From NCBI RefSeq assembly GCF_014644295.1, contig NZ_BMKK01000006.1:419846-483845 (forward strand): DNA of 64,000 nt. Reading direction: 5' to 3'. Numbering within the stretch: the stretch's first letter is position 1; each line of letters starts with the position of its first letter. The stretch is from Emticicia aquatilis. Lineage in GTDB: Bacteria > Bacteroidota > Bacteroidia > Cytophagales > Spirosomataceae. The position numbers and the translations under genes are program-made. A model generated the notes under the pieces. That model was not told the DNA's origin. It searched no databases and worked only from the letters and a program-made list of their open reading frames with translations. This document shows positions 53,217-61,479 of this stretch, piece by piece.

Positions 53217-53252
53217 AAGGGCTTTCACGGTGCAAAGATAATGAAAGCCCTT
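53217..53252. terminator. Hairpin between ilvA and the glycan cluster
   Basis: AAGGGCTTTCA / TGAAAGCCCTT, an 11-bp perfect stem with a 14-nt loop. No T-run follows on the minus strand, so termination would be weak; it marks the boundary of the ilv genes. Confidence 0.45.
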
Positions 53253-53277
53253 CTTTTATTATGCTTTTTGGAATAAA

Positions 53278-54549
53278 CTATATCAAAAACTCGAAAATTT
53301 CGGGTTTGTCATTGATATATTCAAACTGAACGTTGTTCTCTTTCATGCGTTCAATAAGCGGCTGAAAGTCAGATTGTTGTTTCAATTCGATACCAACTAA
53401 TGCTGGTCCACGTTCACGAGCGGTTTTCTTGGAATATTCAAAAAATACAATATTATCGGTCGGACTTAGTACATCATTCAAGAAAGTCTTGAAAGCCCCA
53501 GCACGTTGTGGAAAGCGAATAATGAAGTAATGTTTTAACCCTTCATAAAGTAGCGAACGCTCTTTTATCTCTTCGGTTCGAGTAATGTCATTATTTCCTC
53601 CACCGATGATACAGACCACATTTTTTCCTTTTATTTCATCTTTTATAAAGTCGAGAGCTGAAACCGATAAAGCCCCTGCTGGCTCGGCTACGATGGCTTC
53701 TTCGTTATAAAGTTGAAGAATCGTGGAGCAAACTTTTCCTTCGGGAATGAGCAAAATTTCATGATTGAGATTTTGTTTACACACTTGAAAAGTCAAATCT
53801 CCTGCACGTTTTACGGCCGCTCCATCTACAAATTTATCGATTTCTTCGAGCGTAACCACTTGGTCTTGTTCTAAGGCTGTTTTCATAGTTGGCGAGCCAA
53901 GTGGTTCTACAGCAACAAGTTTTGTTTTGGGCGAAAGTTGTTTAAAAACCGTCGAAACTCCCGAAGCTAACCCACCACCACCGATAGCAAAAACCAAATA
54001 ATCAATTTTGAAATTAGAGTCTTTGAAGATTTCCAAGCCTACTGTTCCTTGTCCTTCCATTACCTGCAAGTCATCGAACGGATGCACGAAAGTGGCGTTT
54101 TGCTCTTCACAATATTTTTTTGCGGCATAATAAGCATCGTCGTAAGTATCACCAACGAGTTCGATTTTTACAAACTCTTTCCCAAACATACCAACTTGCT
54201 TGATTTTCTGAGCAGGCGTAGTTGTGGGCATAAAGATTGTGCCTTTTACCTGCAATTTCCTACACGCATAGGCAAGCCCCTGTGCGTGATTGCCCGCACT
54301 GGCACACACTACCCCCTTTTCAAGTTGTTCTTTCGGTAGAGCAGCCATTTTATTATAAGCTCCTCTGATTTTGTAAGAACGAACCACCTGCAAATCTTCA
54401 CGCTTGAGGTAAATGTTTGCCTCATAACGCTCCGAAAGATTCAGATTGTGCATCAATGGCGTATGAACCGCCACACCTTGCAGACGCTCGGCAGCGAGAT
54501 AGATATTGTCTAAATCAGGAAATATGATTTCTGACTTTATTTTGGTCAT
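53278..54549 (-). CDS. ilvA: Threonine dehydratase (deaminase)
   Basis: PLP enzyme of 423 residues that makes 2-oxobutanoate from threonine, the entry to isoleucine. The ATG at 54549 (MTKIKSEIIFPDLDNIYLAA) is right; a longer frame would run back through the ilvC 3' region. The cofactor Lys is in VVRSYKIRGAYNKM, the Ser/Gly phosphate loop in SAGNHAQGLAYA, and GGGGLASGV follows. The C-terminal 85 residues (LKHYFIIRFPQRAGAFKTFL) form one ACT-like regulatory domain, the short form of IlvA. It follows ilvC after a palindrome and a terminator-like hairpin, so its expression may be partly separate. Confidence 0.96.
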   Translation of the reverse strand: MTKIKSEIIFPDLDNIYLAAERLQGVAVHTPLMHNLNLSERYEANIYLKREDLQVVRSYKIRGAYNKMAALPKEQLEKGVVCASAGNHAQGLAYACRKLQVKGTIFMPTTTPAQKIKQVGMFGKEFVKIELVGDTYDDAYYAAKKYCEEQNATFVHPFDDLQVMEGQGTVGLEIFKDSNFKIDYLVFAIGGGGLASGVSTVFKQLSPKTKLVAVEPLGSPTMKTALEQDQVVTLEEIDKFVDGAAVKRAGDLTFQVCKQNLNHEILLIPEGKVCSTILQLYNEEAIVAEPAGALSVSALDFIKDEIKGKNVVCIIGGGNNDITRTEEIKERSLLYEGLKHYFIIRFPQRAGAFKTFLNDVLSPTDNIVFFEYSKKTARERGPALVGIELKQQSDFQPLIERMKENNVQFEYINDKPEIFEFLI

Positions 54550-54584
54550 GCGATGAAGGCTTATTTTATGAAATTCAAATATAC

Positions 54585-54617
54585 AAAAAGCACAGAGATT
54601 TTGCCCCTGTGCTTTCT
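54585..54617 (-). terminator. Terminator between ilvC and ilvA
   Basis: AAAGCACAG / CTGTGCTTT form a 9-bp stem with an 11-nt loop, followed on the minus strand by TTTTTGT. It lies 65 bases after ilvC and 38 before ilvA. Confidence 0.65.
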
Positions 54618-54639
54618 GTATATTTATGAAATGCTTCCA

Positions 54640-54672
54640 AAGGAAGGCTTCGCTCAAAGCGAAGCCTTCCTT
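54640..54672. repeat. Intergenic palindrome, family B copy 2
   Basis: AAGGAAGGCTTCGCT and its exact reverse complement around a CAA loop. Thirty of 33 bases agree with the copy at 28687-28719. It lies seven bases past the ilvC stop. Confidence 0.7.
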
Positions 54673-54679
54673 ACAAAAA

Positions 54680-55723
54680 TTAGTTTCTTTCTGGACGTAA
54701 GCTACGAACAGTTTTACCTGCTTGCCACATTTCCGACTCACGAAGTTCAGCTAATTCAACTTCCAATTTCTCACGGTAATCTGGCTCAGAGTTACGAGTG
54801 ATTGACTGAGTAGCTTCTTTTTGTGATTTCACACTTTGATACAATTTCTTGAAAACAGGTTTTGTAGCATCGTGGAAAGGTTTCCACCAGTCTAACGCAC
54901 CACGTTGAGCAGTTGTAGAGCAGTTGGCATACATCCAATCCATTCCGTTTTCTGCAACTAATGGCATCAATGACTGAGTTAATTCTTCAACAGTTTCGTT
55001 GAAAGCTTCTGATGGAGAGTGACCATTTTCACGCAATACTTCGTATTGAGCAGCGAAAATACCTTGGATAGCACCCATCAAAGTTCCACGCTCACCAGTA
55101 AGGTCAGATGTTACTTCACGGTAGAAATCTGTTTCAAACAAATAACCAGAACCTACACCGATACCCATTGCGATGGCCGTTTCACGAGCGTGACCCGAAG
55201 CATCTTGGTAAACAGCGAAAGATGAGTTAAGACCCTTTCCTTCAACGAATAAACGACGAAGTGAAGTACCCGAACCTTTTGGAGCTACCAAAACTACGTC
55301 AACATTCTTAGGTGGTTTGATACCAGTTTTTTTGCTATAAGTGATACCGAAACCGTGAGAGAAATATAAAGTTTTACCTTTTTTGAGGTATTGTTTCACT
55401 GTTGGCCACAAGGCAATTTGAGCTGCATCTGACAAAAGGAAACAGATGATTGTACCTTTTTTCAATGCGTCTTCGATGCTGAAAAGAGTTTTACCTGGAA
55501 CCCAACCATCAGCAACGGCTTTGTCGTAAGTTTTACCAGGGCGTTGTCCAACGATTACGTTGAAACCATTGTCACGCATGTTCATTGCTTGACCTGGGCC
55601 TTGTACACCGTAGCCAATTACTGCAATAGTTTGTTTTTTCAAGAACTCTCTTGATTTTTCGAGAGGGTACTCTTCACGGGTTACTACTTCTTCTTCAACA
55701 CCGCCGAAATTTAATTTTGCCAT
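54680..55723 (-). CDS. ilvC: Ketol-acid reductoisomerase
   Basis: NADPH-dependent enzyme of 347 residues, the second common step to valine and isoleucine. The cofactor motif is IAVIGYGVQGPGQAMNMRD, a Bacteroidetes variant of the usual GYGSQGHAHA. The metal-binding and catalytic regions are VVLVAPKGSGTSLRR, DLTGERGTLMGA (Asp and Glu) and the C-terminal EEL...SLMPLVAENG. It is shorter than class II plant/E. coli enzymes (about 490) and matches the form seen in Cytophaga-type bacteria. Operon position: after ilvN, 68 bases apart, with a possible own -7 element in the gap. Confidence 0.95.
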   Translation of the reverse strand: MAKLNFGGVEEEVVTREEYPLEKSREFLKKQTIAVIGYGVQGPGQAMNMRDNGFNVIVGQRPGKTYDKAVADGWVPGKTLFSIEDALKKGTIICFLLSDAAQIALWPTVKQYLKKGKTLYFSHGFGITYSKKTGIKPPKNVDVVLVAPKGSGTSLRRLFVEGKGLNSSFAVYQDASGHARETAIAMGIGVGSGYLFETDFYREVTSDLTGERGTLMGAIQGIFAAQYEVLRENGHSPSEAFNETVEELTQSLMPLVAENGMDWMYANCSTTAQRGALDWWKPFHDATKPVFKKLYQSVKSQKEATQSITRNSEPDYREKLEVELAELRESEMWQAGKTVRSLRPERN

Positions 55724-55786
55724 TTTTATTGAATTTGTTTTATTGAATGCGACAACTAAAATTTATTTTTATGCTTTTTTAATCGA

Positions 55787-55794
55787 CAAATTTA
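55787..55794 (-). promoter_or_regulatory. Possible internal -7 element before ilvC
   Basis: TAAATTTG fits TAnnTTTG and overlaps the ilvN stop; no -33 match. Weak. Confidence 0.25.
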
Positions 55795-56331
55795 CAAATA
55801 ATACTCCCATTCGGTAATTTCTTCTGGTAAATATTCGATTAGTCCTTGAGGGGTTTTACCTACTGCCACTCTGCCCGAACGAACGAATTCGATGATTCCG
55901 TGGGGTTTTATATACCTGAAGAAATCAAAAATTTCAGTTTCAGTACCTGTTTTTTCGATGACTACGTAGTCGAGTCCCCAATAAACTACCCATGCTTTAT
56001 AAACCTTATTGATGGTTTCTACATCAACAGATTTGCCATTGAGTGGAGTAGAAATCTTGAAAAGAGCGATTTCGTTATAAACAATGTCTTCGTTGAGATA
56101 GCCAAACACAGCTAAAACTTCGATGATTTTACGAATCTGGCGTACGAGTTTTTCTACTTCCTCACGTTTTTCGTGTTTGATAACGATAGTGAAACGAGAA
56201 ATACCCTTACGCTCAGTTTCCGAAACCGTCAAAGATTCGATGTTGATTCTGCGACGGGTAAATATGATTGTGATTTTGTTGAGTAATCCGATGCTATTTT
56301 CGGTAAATACGCAAATAGTGTATGTTGTCAT
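55792..56331 (-). CDS. ilvN: Acetolactate synthase small (regulatory) subunit
   Basis: A 179-residue regulatory subunit that gives valine feedback control to the catalytic subunit. The N-terminal ACT domain (TYTICVFTENSIGLLNKITIIFTRRRINIESLTVS) binds the amino acid. A second ferredoxin-like domain follows and ends in FVRSGRVAVGKT. In most genomes it directly follows ilvB; here a membrane protein gene separates them. It begins nine bases after that gene's stop, so it is translated from the same message. Confidence 0.94.
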   Translation of the reverse strand: MTTYTICVFTENSIGLLNKITIIFTRRRINIESLTVSETERKGISRFTIVIKHEKREEVEKLVRQIRKIIEVLAVFGYLNEDIVYNEIALFKISTPLNGKSVDVETINKVYKAWVVYWGLDYVVIEKTGTETEIFDFFRYIKPHGIIEFVRSGRVAVGKTPQGLIEYLPEEITEWEYYL

Positions 56332-56340
56332 TTGCTTTCT

Positions 56341-57498
56341 TTAATAGAAACTTGGACTGATAATATTGATTATTGCTAAAAAGGCTAAAAAATATCTTAG
56401 CTCTTTTTCTGAAAAATTATCCTTAAAAAGTCGAATAAAAATCACAAATATTAAGCCGCCGTACGACATCGTTCGCATCGTATCAAGTGTCATAAATGTG
56501 ACTACCATTGTAATAATAAAACTAATCAATATCAGACCTAAAGCGATATAGTTTTGCTTCTTATATAATAAATAAAACCCTAAAATTGGTAATATTACAA
56601 ATGCCTCATAACCCCTCCAAATAGAAGAATTGAACCAACCAAACATTTCCTTCATTACAACAAATCCCGTTGCAGAACCTTCTTCTAAGGGAATTTCAAG
56701 ATGATACAATGACATTATCGTGAATCTTCCTACCAAATAAACTACCCAAGAAGCCACTAACGCCCAAAGTTGTTTGTTTTGGAGGGCTTTCTTGAAATCA
56801 AAAGTATAACTTTCGATAAATAGCCACCAAAGAAATACATAACTTGAATTAATAAGTCCTCGCTCATCTGTCCAAAAGGCAATTTGAGTGAATAAGAATA
56901 TCAACAGAGGGTTTCTGGTATAAATAGCCAGCGTAATTAAACAAAACACCCAACTATCTGTAAAACCAGTTACATCGTACAAAAAACCATTACCATAATA
57001 GATTCCGCAAGCCCCTAAAGCAAAATAAAAAGCGTTTAATCTACTTCGAGTCAAAGAATATATTAAAGAAATTAGAGCAAAGATTTGAGCAAAGCCCAAT
57101 AGCCATTGTACGCCAAAAAGTCCAAAAGTATTTAAACCTGTTATACGAGCCAACATCGGCACTGCCAAGCGATAAACCATGTTGCACTCATGGTATTGAT
57201 AGCCTATATTGCGTTTTTTAAGTGGCTCTTTGGCTAAATCTTGAAAAAAATACCAATAATACCAATTATAGCCTTGCTTAACTAATTCAGTATGCGAAAC
57301 CCCCTTTGCGTGTAAATAAAAGCCTTTGTAACGTTGATAAAATGGGGTTGTGTTTAAAAGTATATAAAAAGTAATCGTAATTCCGACTGTTAAAAACAAA
57401 GCCTTCCATTTCCAAAAGCTGCCCGATAAGATATATTTCTCTATGTTTTTTTCAATTGAACTGATAATCGTATCGAACGATATGGTATTTTCCTTCAT
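56341..57498 (-). CDS. Polytopic membrane protein inside the ilv operon
   Basis: A 385-residue protein I do not recognise, with about nine to ten hydrophobic segments. The first (ALFLTVGITITFYILLN) is followed by a long non-membrane loop rich in Tyr/Trp (KQGYNWYYWYFFQDLAKEP ... GYQYHECNMVYRLA), the layout of GT-C-like proteins. Other marks are GFTDSWVFC and AFWTDERGLINSSY, acidic motifs in external loops. It lies between ilvB (103 bases) and ilvN (nine bases) in the same direction, so it is co-transcribed with them. A role in amino acid transport is conceivable, but the sequence does not look like a known carrier. Late insertion of an unrelated gene is equally possible. Confidence 0.7.
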   Translation of the reverse strand: MKENTISFDTIISSIEKNIEKYILSGSFWKWKALFLTVGITITFYILLNTTPFYQRYKGFYLHAKGVSHTELVKQGYNWYYWYFFQDLAKEPLKKRNIGYQYHECNMVYRLAVPMLARITGLNTFGLFGVQWLLGFAQIFALISLIYSLTRSRLNAFYFALGACGIYYGNGFLYDVTGFTDSWVFCLITLAIYTRNPLLIFLFTQIAFWTDERGLINSSYVFLWWLFIESYTFDFKKALQNKQLWALVASWVVYLVGRFTIMSLYHLEIPLEEGSATGFVVMKEMFGWFNSSIWRGYEAFVILPILGFYLLYKKQNYIALGLILISFIITMVVTFMTLDTMRTMSYGGLIFVIFIRLFKDNFSEKELRYFLAFLAIINIISPSFY

Positions 57499-57601
57499 AT
57501 TTTCTTGTTGACAGTGTATAATTTTGCAAAATAAGAAGGCAAATTATTTAAGATGTTTGACTAAAACAATTAATTTTTATGCCAAGTAGTCCAAAAATGC
57601 C

Positions 57602-59362
57602 TTATTCGAGTCGAATCTCACTCACGCTCGTTCCTGCAGGAACCATTGGGAACACGTTTTCTTCTTTTTCTACGATAACTTCGAGTAAGTAGGCTTTTTT
57701 AGAATCCAACATTTTATCCAATGAATCGCTTAGATTTTCTCTTTCCGAACAAGTGTGTCCGTCAATTCCGAAACCACGAGCAATTGTAATAAAATCTGGA
57801 TTTTGTAATTCTACGAATGAGTAGCGGTTATCAAAAAATAATTGTTGCCACTGACGCACCATTCCTAAGAAATTATTATTCAAGATAATCATCTTTACGG
57901 CCAAGCCACTTTGGGCAATTGTTCCGAGTTCTTGAATGGTCATTTGGAAGCAACCATCACCGATGATTCCGACCACTTCACGGTCTGGAGCTCCGACTTT
58001 CGCACCAAACGATGCAGGAATTGCAAAGCCCATAGTTCCGAGTCCGCCAGAAGCAATGTATGAGTTTGGTTTACGGAATTGGTAATAGCGTGCCGTAACC
58101 ATTTGGTGCTGACCAACGTCAACTACGATACAAGCCTCACCATTAGTTTTATCCGAAAGTAAAGCTACCACTTCTGCCATTTTGATTTTGCCTTCTTGGC
58201 TTAAATCACGAAGTGTCACTTTATCGTATTCCTTTACATCAAGTTTACGGAATTCGTTTTTCCAGCCAGTAAAATCACCTTTTTTCACCAAAGGCATGAG
58301 CATTTTTAGGGCTTCTTTGGCATCTCCGATTACTGGAGCTTCGGCTTTTTTGATTTTATCAACTTCTGAAGGGTCAATTTCTATATGAACAATGCGAGCT
58401 TGTGGAGCAAATTTGGTAGAATCTCCCGTCACACGGTCGTCGAAACGCATACCAACTGCAATCAAAACATCGCACTCGTCAGTCATTACGTTTGGAGCAT
58501 ACATTCCGTGCATACCCAACCAACCCATGTAATTTGGGTGATTATTTGGCATTGCCGAAAGCCCAAGTAATGTACTTGCACAAGGAATATCCGTTTTTTC
58601 AACAAAATCAAGCAATTCTTGAACGGCATCAGCAATCAAAACTCCGTGTCCGAATAAAATATAAGGACGTTTTGCTTTATTGATAAGCTCTGCTGCTTTT
58701 TCTATTTGGTCTTGTTTTGGCACAATACGTGGGCTGTAACTTACCATTTTTTCTACTTTTTTATAGACAAATGGTTTCGTCATTTTTGCCGCTTGAGCAT
58801 CACGAGCAAAATCAATCACTACTGGGCCTGGCTTTCCTGACTTAGCAATAAAGAAAGCCTTTGCCATGATTTCTGGCACTTCGTTGGGGTCGGTAATCTG
58901 ATAATTCCACTTACAAACTGGCGTCGTTACACCAATCATATCGGTTTCTTGGAAAGCATCAGTTCCTAATAAATTTGATTTTACTTGACCGACAATACAA
59001 ACTAAAGGTGTACAATCAATGATTGCATCGGCAATTGGCGTGATAAGGTTCGTACCACCAGGGCCAGAGGTTACCAAACAAACACCTGTGCGTCCACTCA
59101 CACGAGCATAGCCCTGTGCCGCATGACCTGCACCTTGTTCGTGGCGAACCAAAGTGTGTTTTATTCTATCTATATAATCATAAAGGGCATCGTAAGTAGG
59201 CATAATTGCCCCACCTGGATAACCAAAAATATTATCTACACTTTCAGCCAGCAAACACTCCATCATGGCTTGAGCTCCCGAAAGAAAAGTTTGACCTTCT
59301 TTCTCTTGAGTGGGTGCTACAAGTGTTTCTTGCTTTAATTCGATTTCGAGTAAATTTCCCAT
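57602..59362 (-). CDS. ilvB: Acetolactate synthase large (catalytic) subunit
   Basis: ThDP- and FAD-dependent enzyme of 586 residues, the first common step of branched-chain amino acid synthesis. It has the conserved Glu in RHEQGAGHAAQGYAR, the FAD region and PTPVCKWNYQIT-like loop (GVTTPVCKWNYQI), and the ThDP-binding motif GDGCFQMTIQELGTIAQSGLAVKMIILNN split as GDG...NN. The extra N-terminal 25 residues (NLLEIELKQETLVAPTQEKE) are unlike E. coli but usual for related genomes. It follows ilvD by 58 bases and is probably translated from the attenuated message. Confidence 0.96.
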   Translation of the reverse strand: MGNLLEIELKQETLVAPTQEKEGQTFLSGAQAMMECLLAESVDNIFGYPGGAIMPTYDALYDYIDRIKHTLVRHEQGAGHAAQGYARVSGRTGVCLVTSGPGGTNLITPIADAIIDCTPLVCIVGQVKSNLLGTDAFQETDMIGVTTPVCKWNYQITDPNEVPEIMAKAFFIAKSGKPGPVVIDFARDAQAAKMTKPFVYKKVEKMVSYSPRIVPKQDQIEKAAELINKAKRPYILFGHGVLIADAVQELLDFVEKTDIPCASTLLGLSAMPNNHPNYMGWLGMHGMYAPNVMTDECDVLIAVGMRFDDRVTGDSTKFAPQARIVHIEIDPSEVDKIKKAEAPVIGDAKEALKMLMPLVKKGDFTGWKNEFRKLDVKEYDKVTLRDLSQEGKIKMAEVVALLSDKTNGEACIVVDVGQHQMVTARYYQFRKPNSYIASGGLGTMGFAIPASFGAKVGAPDREVVGIIGDGCFQMTIQELGTIAQSGLAVKMIILNNNFLGMVRQWQQLFFDNRYSFVELQNPDFITIARGFGIDGHTCSERENLSDSLDKMLDSKKAYLLEVIVEKEENVFPMVPAGTSVSEIRLE

Positions 59363-59420
59363 ATCGTCTGAGATATTTTAGGATGAAGTTTTTTATTTGG
59401 TTTGCTGTACTCCGTATTTC

Positions 59421-61097
59421 TTACAAGTCCGTTACACAACCTTCGCTGGCCGAACTTACGTTTTTGATATATTTACGAAGTACGCCTCTTGTGTGTTCTG
59501 ATGGAATTTGTTTCCATGCAGCTTTACGTTGGGCAAGTTCTTCGTCTGAAACGTGCAGAATCAATTTATTATCAACGGCATCAATCGTGATTTTATCGCC
59601 ATCTTTTACCAAAGCGATTGTGCCACCCTCAAAAGCCTCTGGTGTGATATGTCCAACTACAAAACCGTGTGTACCACCCGAAAAACGTCCATCAGTAATC
59701 ATCGCTACACTATTTCCGAGACCTGCACCCATAACAGCTGAAGTTGGTTTAAGCATTTCTGGCATTCCTGGGCCACCTTTAGGGCCTTCGTTACGAATGA
59801 CAATTACGTGACCCGCCTTGATTTCTCCTTTTTCTAAGTATTCGATTACTTCTTCTTCACGCTCACAAACTTTGGCAATTCCCTCAAATCTTTCTCCCTC
59901 TTTTCCTGTGATTTTTGCCACTGCTCCGCCTTCAGCCAGATTTCCATAAAGAATCTGTAAGTGACCAGTTGGCTTGATTGGAGACTCTATTGGTTGAATA
60001 ATTTTTTGTGATTCAAAATCTAAATCTGGTACGTCCTCTAAGTTTTCAGCAATTGTTTTGCCTGTAATAGTCATACAATCGCCGTGAATGAAGCCTTTTT
60101 TGAGCAAATATTTCATCAAAGCAGGCACACCGCCGATTGCGAGCATATCTTCCATGTAATATTTCCCCGATGGTTTCAAATCGGCAATTAATGGCGTACG
60201 GTCTGAAATATCTTGAATATCTTTTAGCGTAAAATCTACACCTGCTGCACTTGCAATGGCCAAATAGTGAAGAACTGCATTCGTTGAACCTCCCATAACC
60301 ATTACCATCGTCATAGCGTTTTCAAATGCCTTACGAGTCATGATGTCACGTGGACAAATGTTTTTCTCCAACATATTCTTCATGGCAGCACCGATTGCTA
60401 TACACTCGGCTTTTTTGCCTTCGTGTGTTGCTGGGTAGCTTGAAGAGTTAGGTAAAGTTAAGCCCATTGCCTCCATCGACGATGCCATTGTGTTGGCAGT
60501 GTACATACCACCACATGCACCCGCTCCTGGGATGGCATTTTTTATAACTCCTTCGTAGTCTTCGTCTGAGATTGTGCCAGCAAATTTTTGTCCTAATGCT
60601 TCAAAAGCAGACACTATATCAAGTTTTTTGCCTTTATACAATCCAGTACGAATCGTTCCACCATAAACCAACATTGCTGGGCGATTCAAACGAGCAATCG
60701 CCATCATTGCCCCAGGCATATTTTTATCACAACCAACTACCGCAATTACGCCATCGTACCATTGAGCAGCTACAATATCTTCAATCGAATCGGCGATAAT
60801 ATCACGGCTTGGTAATGAATAACTCATACCATTATTGCCGTTTGTCATACCATCCGAAACCCCGATTGTATGAAAAATTAAGCCCACCATTCCGTTTTCT
60901 TGGATACCTTTTTTCACGTGAACAGACAAGCCGTTGAGGTGCATATTACAGGTATTTCCTTCATAACCAGTACTTGCGATACCGATTTGAGCTTTCTGCA
61001 TGTCTTCTTCTGTCAAGCCAATACCATAAAGCATAGCTTTGGCAGCAGGGTTATGAACTTCTTGCGTAAGGGTGCGGCTGAATTTATTTAATTCCAT
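59421..61097 (-). CDS. ilvD: Dihydroxy-acid dehydratase
   Basis: Iron-sulfur dehydratase of 558 residues, the third common step to valine and isoleucine. Cluster cysteines are in [22 protein letters not shown] and [12 protein letters not shown]; the C-terminal [19 protein letters not shown] is conserved. It is the first structural gene after the leader/attenuator. A sugar-acid dehydratase of the same superfamily is the alternative because of the FAH/ALDH pair across the divergent promoter, but its position with ilvB, N, C and A makes the amino acid role much more likely. Confidence 0.95.
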   Translation of the reverse strand: MELNKFSRTLTQEVHNPAAKAMLYGIGLTEEDMQKAQIGIASTGYEGNTCNMHLNGLSVHVKKGIQENGMVGLIFHTIGVSDGMTNGNNGMSYSLPSRDIIADSIEDIVAAQWYDGVIAVVGCDKNMPGAMMAIARLNRPAMLVYGGTIRTGLYKGKKLDIVSAFEALGQKFAGTISDEDYEGVIKNAIPGAGACGGMYTANTMASSMEAMGLTLPNSSSYPATHEGKKAECIAIGAAMKNMLEKNICPRDIMTRKAFENAMTMVMVMGGSTNAVLHYLAIASAAGVDFTLKDIQDISDRTPLIADLKPSGKYYMEDMLAIGGVPALMKYLLKKGFIHGDCMTITGKTIAENLEDVPDLDFESQKIIQPIESPIKPTGHLQILYGNLAEGGAVAKITGKEGERFEGIAKVCEREEEVIEYLEKGEIKAGHVIVIRNEGPKGGPGMPEMLKPTSAVMGAGLGNSVAMITDGRFSGGTHGFVVGHITPEAFEGGTIALVKDGDKITIDAVDNKLILHVSDEELAQRKAAWKQIPSEHTRGVLRKYIKNVSSASEGCVTDL

Positions 61098-61149
61098 ATT
61101 TTCGAGTTAAAACTTTATTGAATAGTTATAAATACTCATTTGATAGTGA

Positions 61150-61184
61150 AAAAGCCTTCTTCACTCGGTGTGAAGAAGGCTTTT
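61150..61184 (-). terminator. ilv leader terminator (attenuator)
   Basis: A 15-bp perfect stem (AAAAGCCTTCTTCAC / GTGAAGAAGGCTTTT) with a 5-nt loop and a following TTTTT on the minus strand, located 52 bases upstream of the ilvD ATG, not downstream of a gene. Its 5' arm can instead pair with segment 2 at 61201-61210. Confidence 0.85.
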
Positions 61185-61210
61185 GTTGTTCATAGCAAAC
61201 CCTTCTCCAC
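61155..61210 (-). promoter_or_regulatory. Alternative antiterminator/terminator pairing
   Basis: Segment 2 GTGGAGAAGG (61201-61210, starting six bases after the leader stop) can pair over 10 bp, with one G-U, with segment 3 CCTTCTTCAC (61170-61179). Segment 3 otherwise pairs with segment 4 GTGAAGAAGG (61155-61164). The two foldings exclude each other. A ribosome that reaches the leader stop would cover segment 2 and let the terminator form. Confidence 0.75.
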
Positions 61211-61215
61211 TCTTT

Positions 61216-61266
61216 TCAGACGAGTAGAAGAATAATTGGGATGACAAGAACAGTGTTATTTTTCAT
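61216..61266 (-). CDS. ilv leader peptide, 16 codons
   Basis: ATG at 61266, TGA at 61216: MKNNTVLVIPIILLLV. Ten of 16 codons are Val, Leu or Ile, clustered in the last eleven positions. It precedes the mutually exclusive hairpins and ilvD. This is the composition expected of a ribosome-stalling leader for branched-chain amino acid genes. It is too short for routine gene finding. No strong Shine-Dalgarno is seen, as is normal in this phylum; TATA precedes the ATG. Confidence 0.8.
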   Translation of the reverse strand: MKNNTVLVIPIILLLV

Positions 61267-61285
61267 TATAAAATATTCTCTTATT

Positions 61286-61297
61286 GCGAATATTCGC
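61286..61297. promoter_or_regulatory. 12-bp palindrome upstream of the ilv leader peptide
   Basis: GCGAATATTCGC is perfectly self-complementary. On the minus strand, an overlapping TTCGC-ATTTA-GCGAA arrangement also occurs. It lies between the possible promoter and the leader ATG and could be an operator or a 5' hairpin. Confidence 0.35.
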
Positions 61298-61323
61298 TAA
61301 ATGCGAACAGTTTCTATGACAAA

Positions 61324-61351
61324 GAAATTTACTTTCGTTTATATTTCCAAA
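61324..61351 (-). promoter_or_regulatory. Candidate promoter of the ilv operon
   Basis: On the minus strand TTTG (61348-61351), 16 bases, then TAAATTTC (61324-61331), one mismatch from TAnnTTTG. The spacing is slightly short. It would give a leader of about 50 bases before the leader-peptide ATG. Confidence 0.35.
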
Positions 61352-61479
61352 CTTTTTTTGAAAAATTTGGTTGTCATTCATTTTCTAAATCGGTTTTTAG
61401 AAAAAAGTAGTCAGAAAAAGACACCGAATATGCTTCTTTTTGATTAATATTGAACTCTAATTATTGCACATTCAACCTC

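Larger units (their letters stand above)
61098..61479. other. 382-base divergent region: ilv leader and FAH upstream region
   Basis: The left part (to about 61317) is the ilvD leader with its terminator, antiterminator and 16-codon peptide. The right part is upstream of the FAH-family gene and holds only a weak hairpin (TTTTCTAAA 61381-61389 with TTTAGAAAA 61396-61404). Confidence 0.7.

Noticed and set aside
54587..54615. ilvA-specific attenuator
   Set aside because: The hairpin before ilvA has no upstream short ORF rich in Ile or Thr codons and no alternative pairing that I could find, so it is treated as the ilvC terminator.
27817..54672. Palindromes as a CRISPR array
   Set aside because: Copies are single, kilobases apart and of different sequence families; there are no regular spacers and no cas genes.
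54550..54741. 64-residue N-terminal extension of ilvA
   Set aside because: It would overlap ilvC and translate the family B palindrome and a terminator; the IlvA family start is at 54549.
59421..61097. IlvD as a sugar-acid dehydratase of a Weimberg pathway
   Set aside because: Its place directly after the branched-chain leader and before ilvB, ilvN and ilvC fits dihydroxy-acid dehydratase better; the FAH/ALDH pair is on the other strand.
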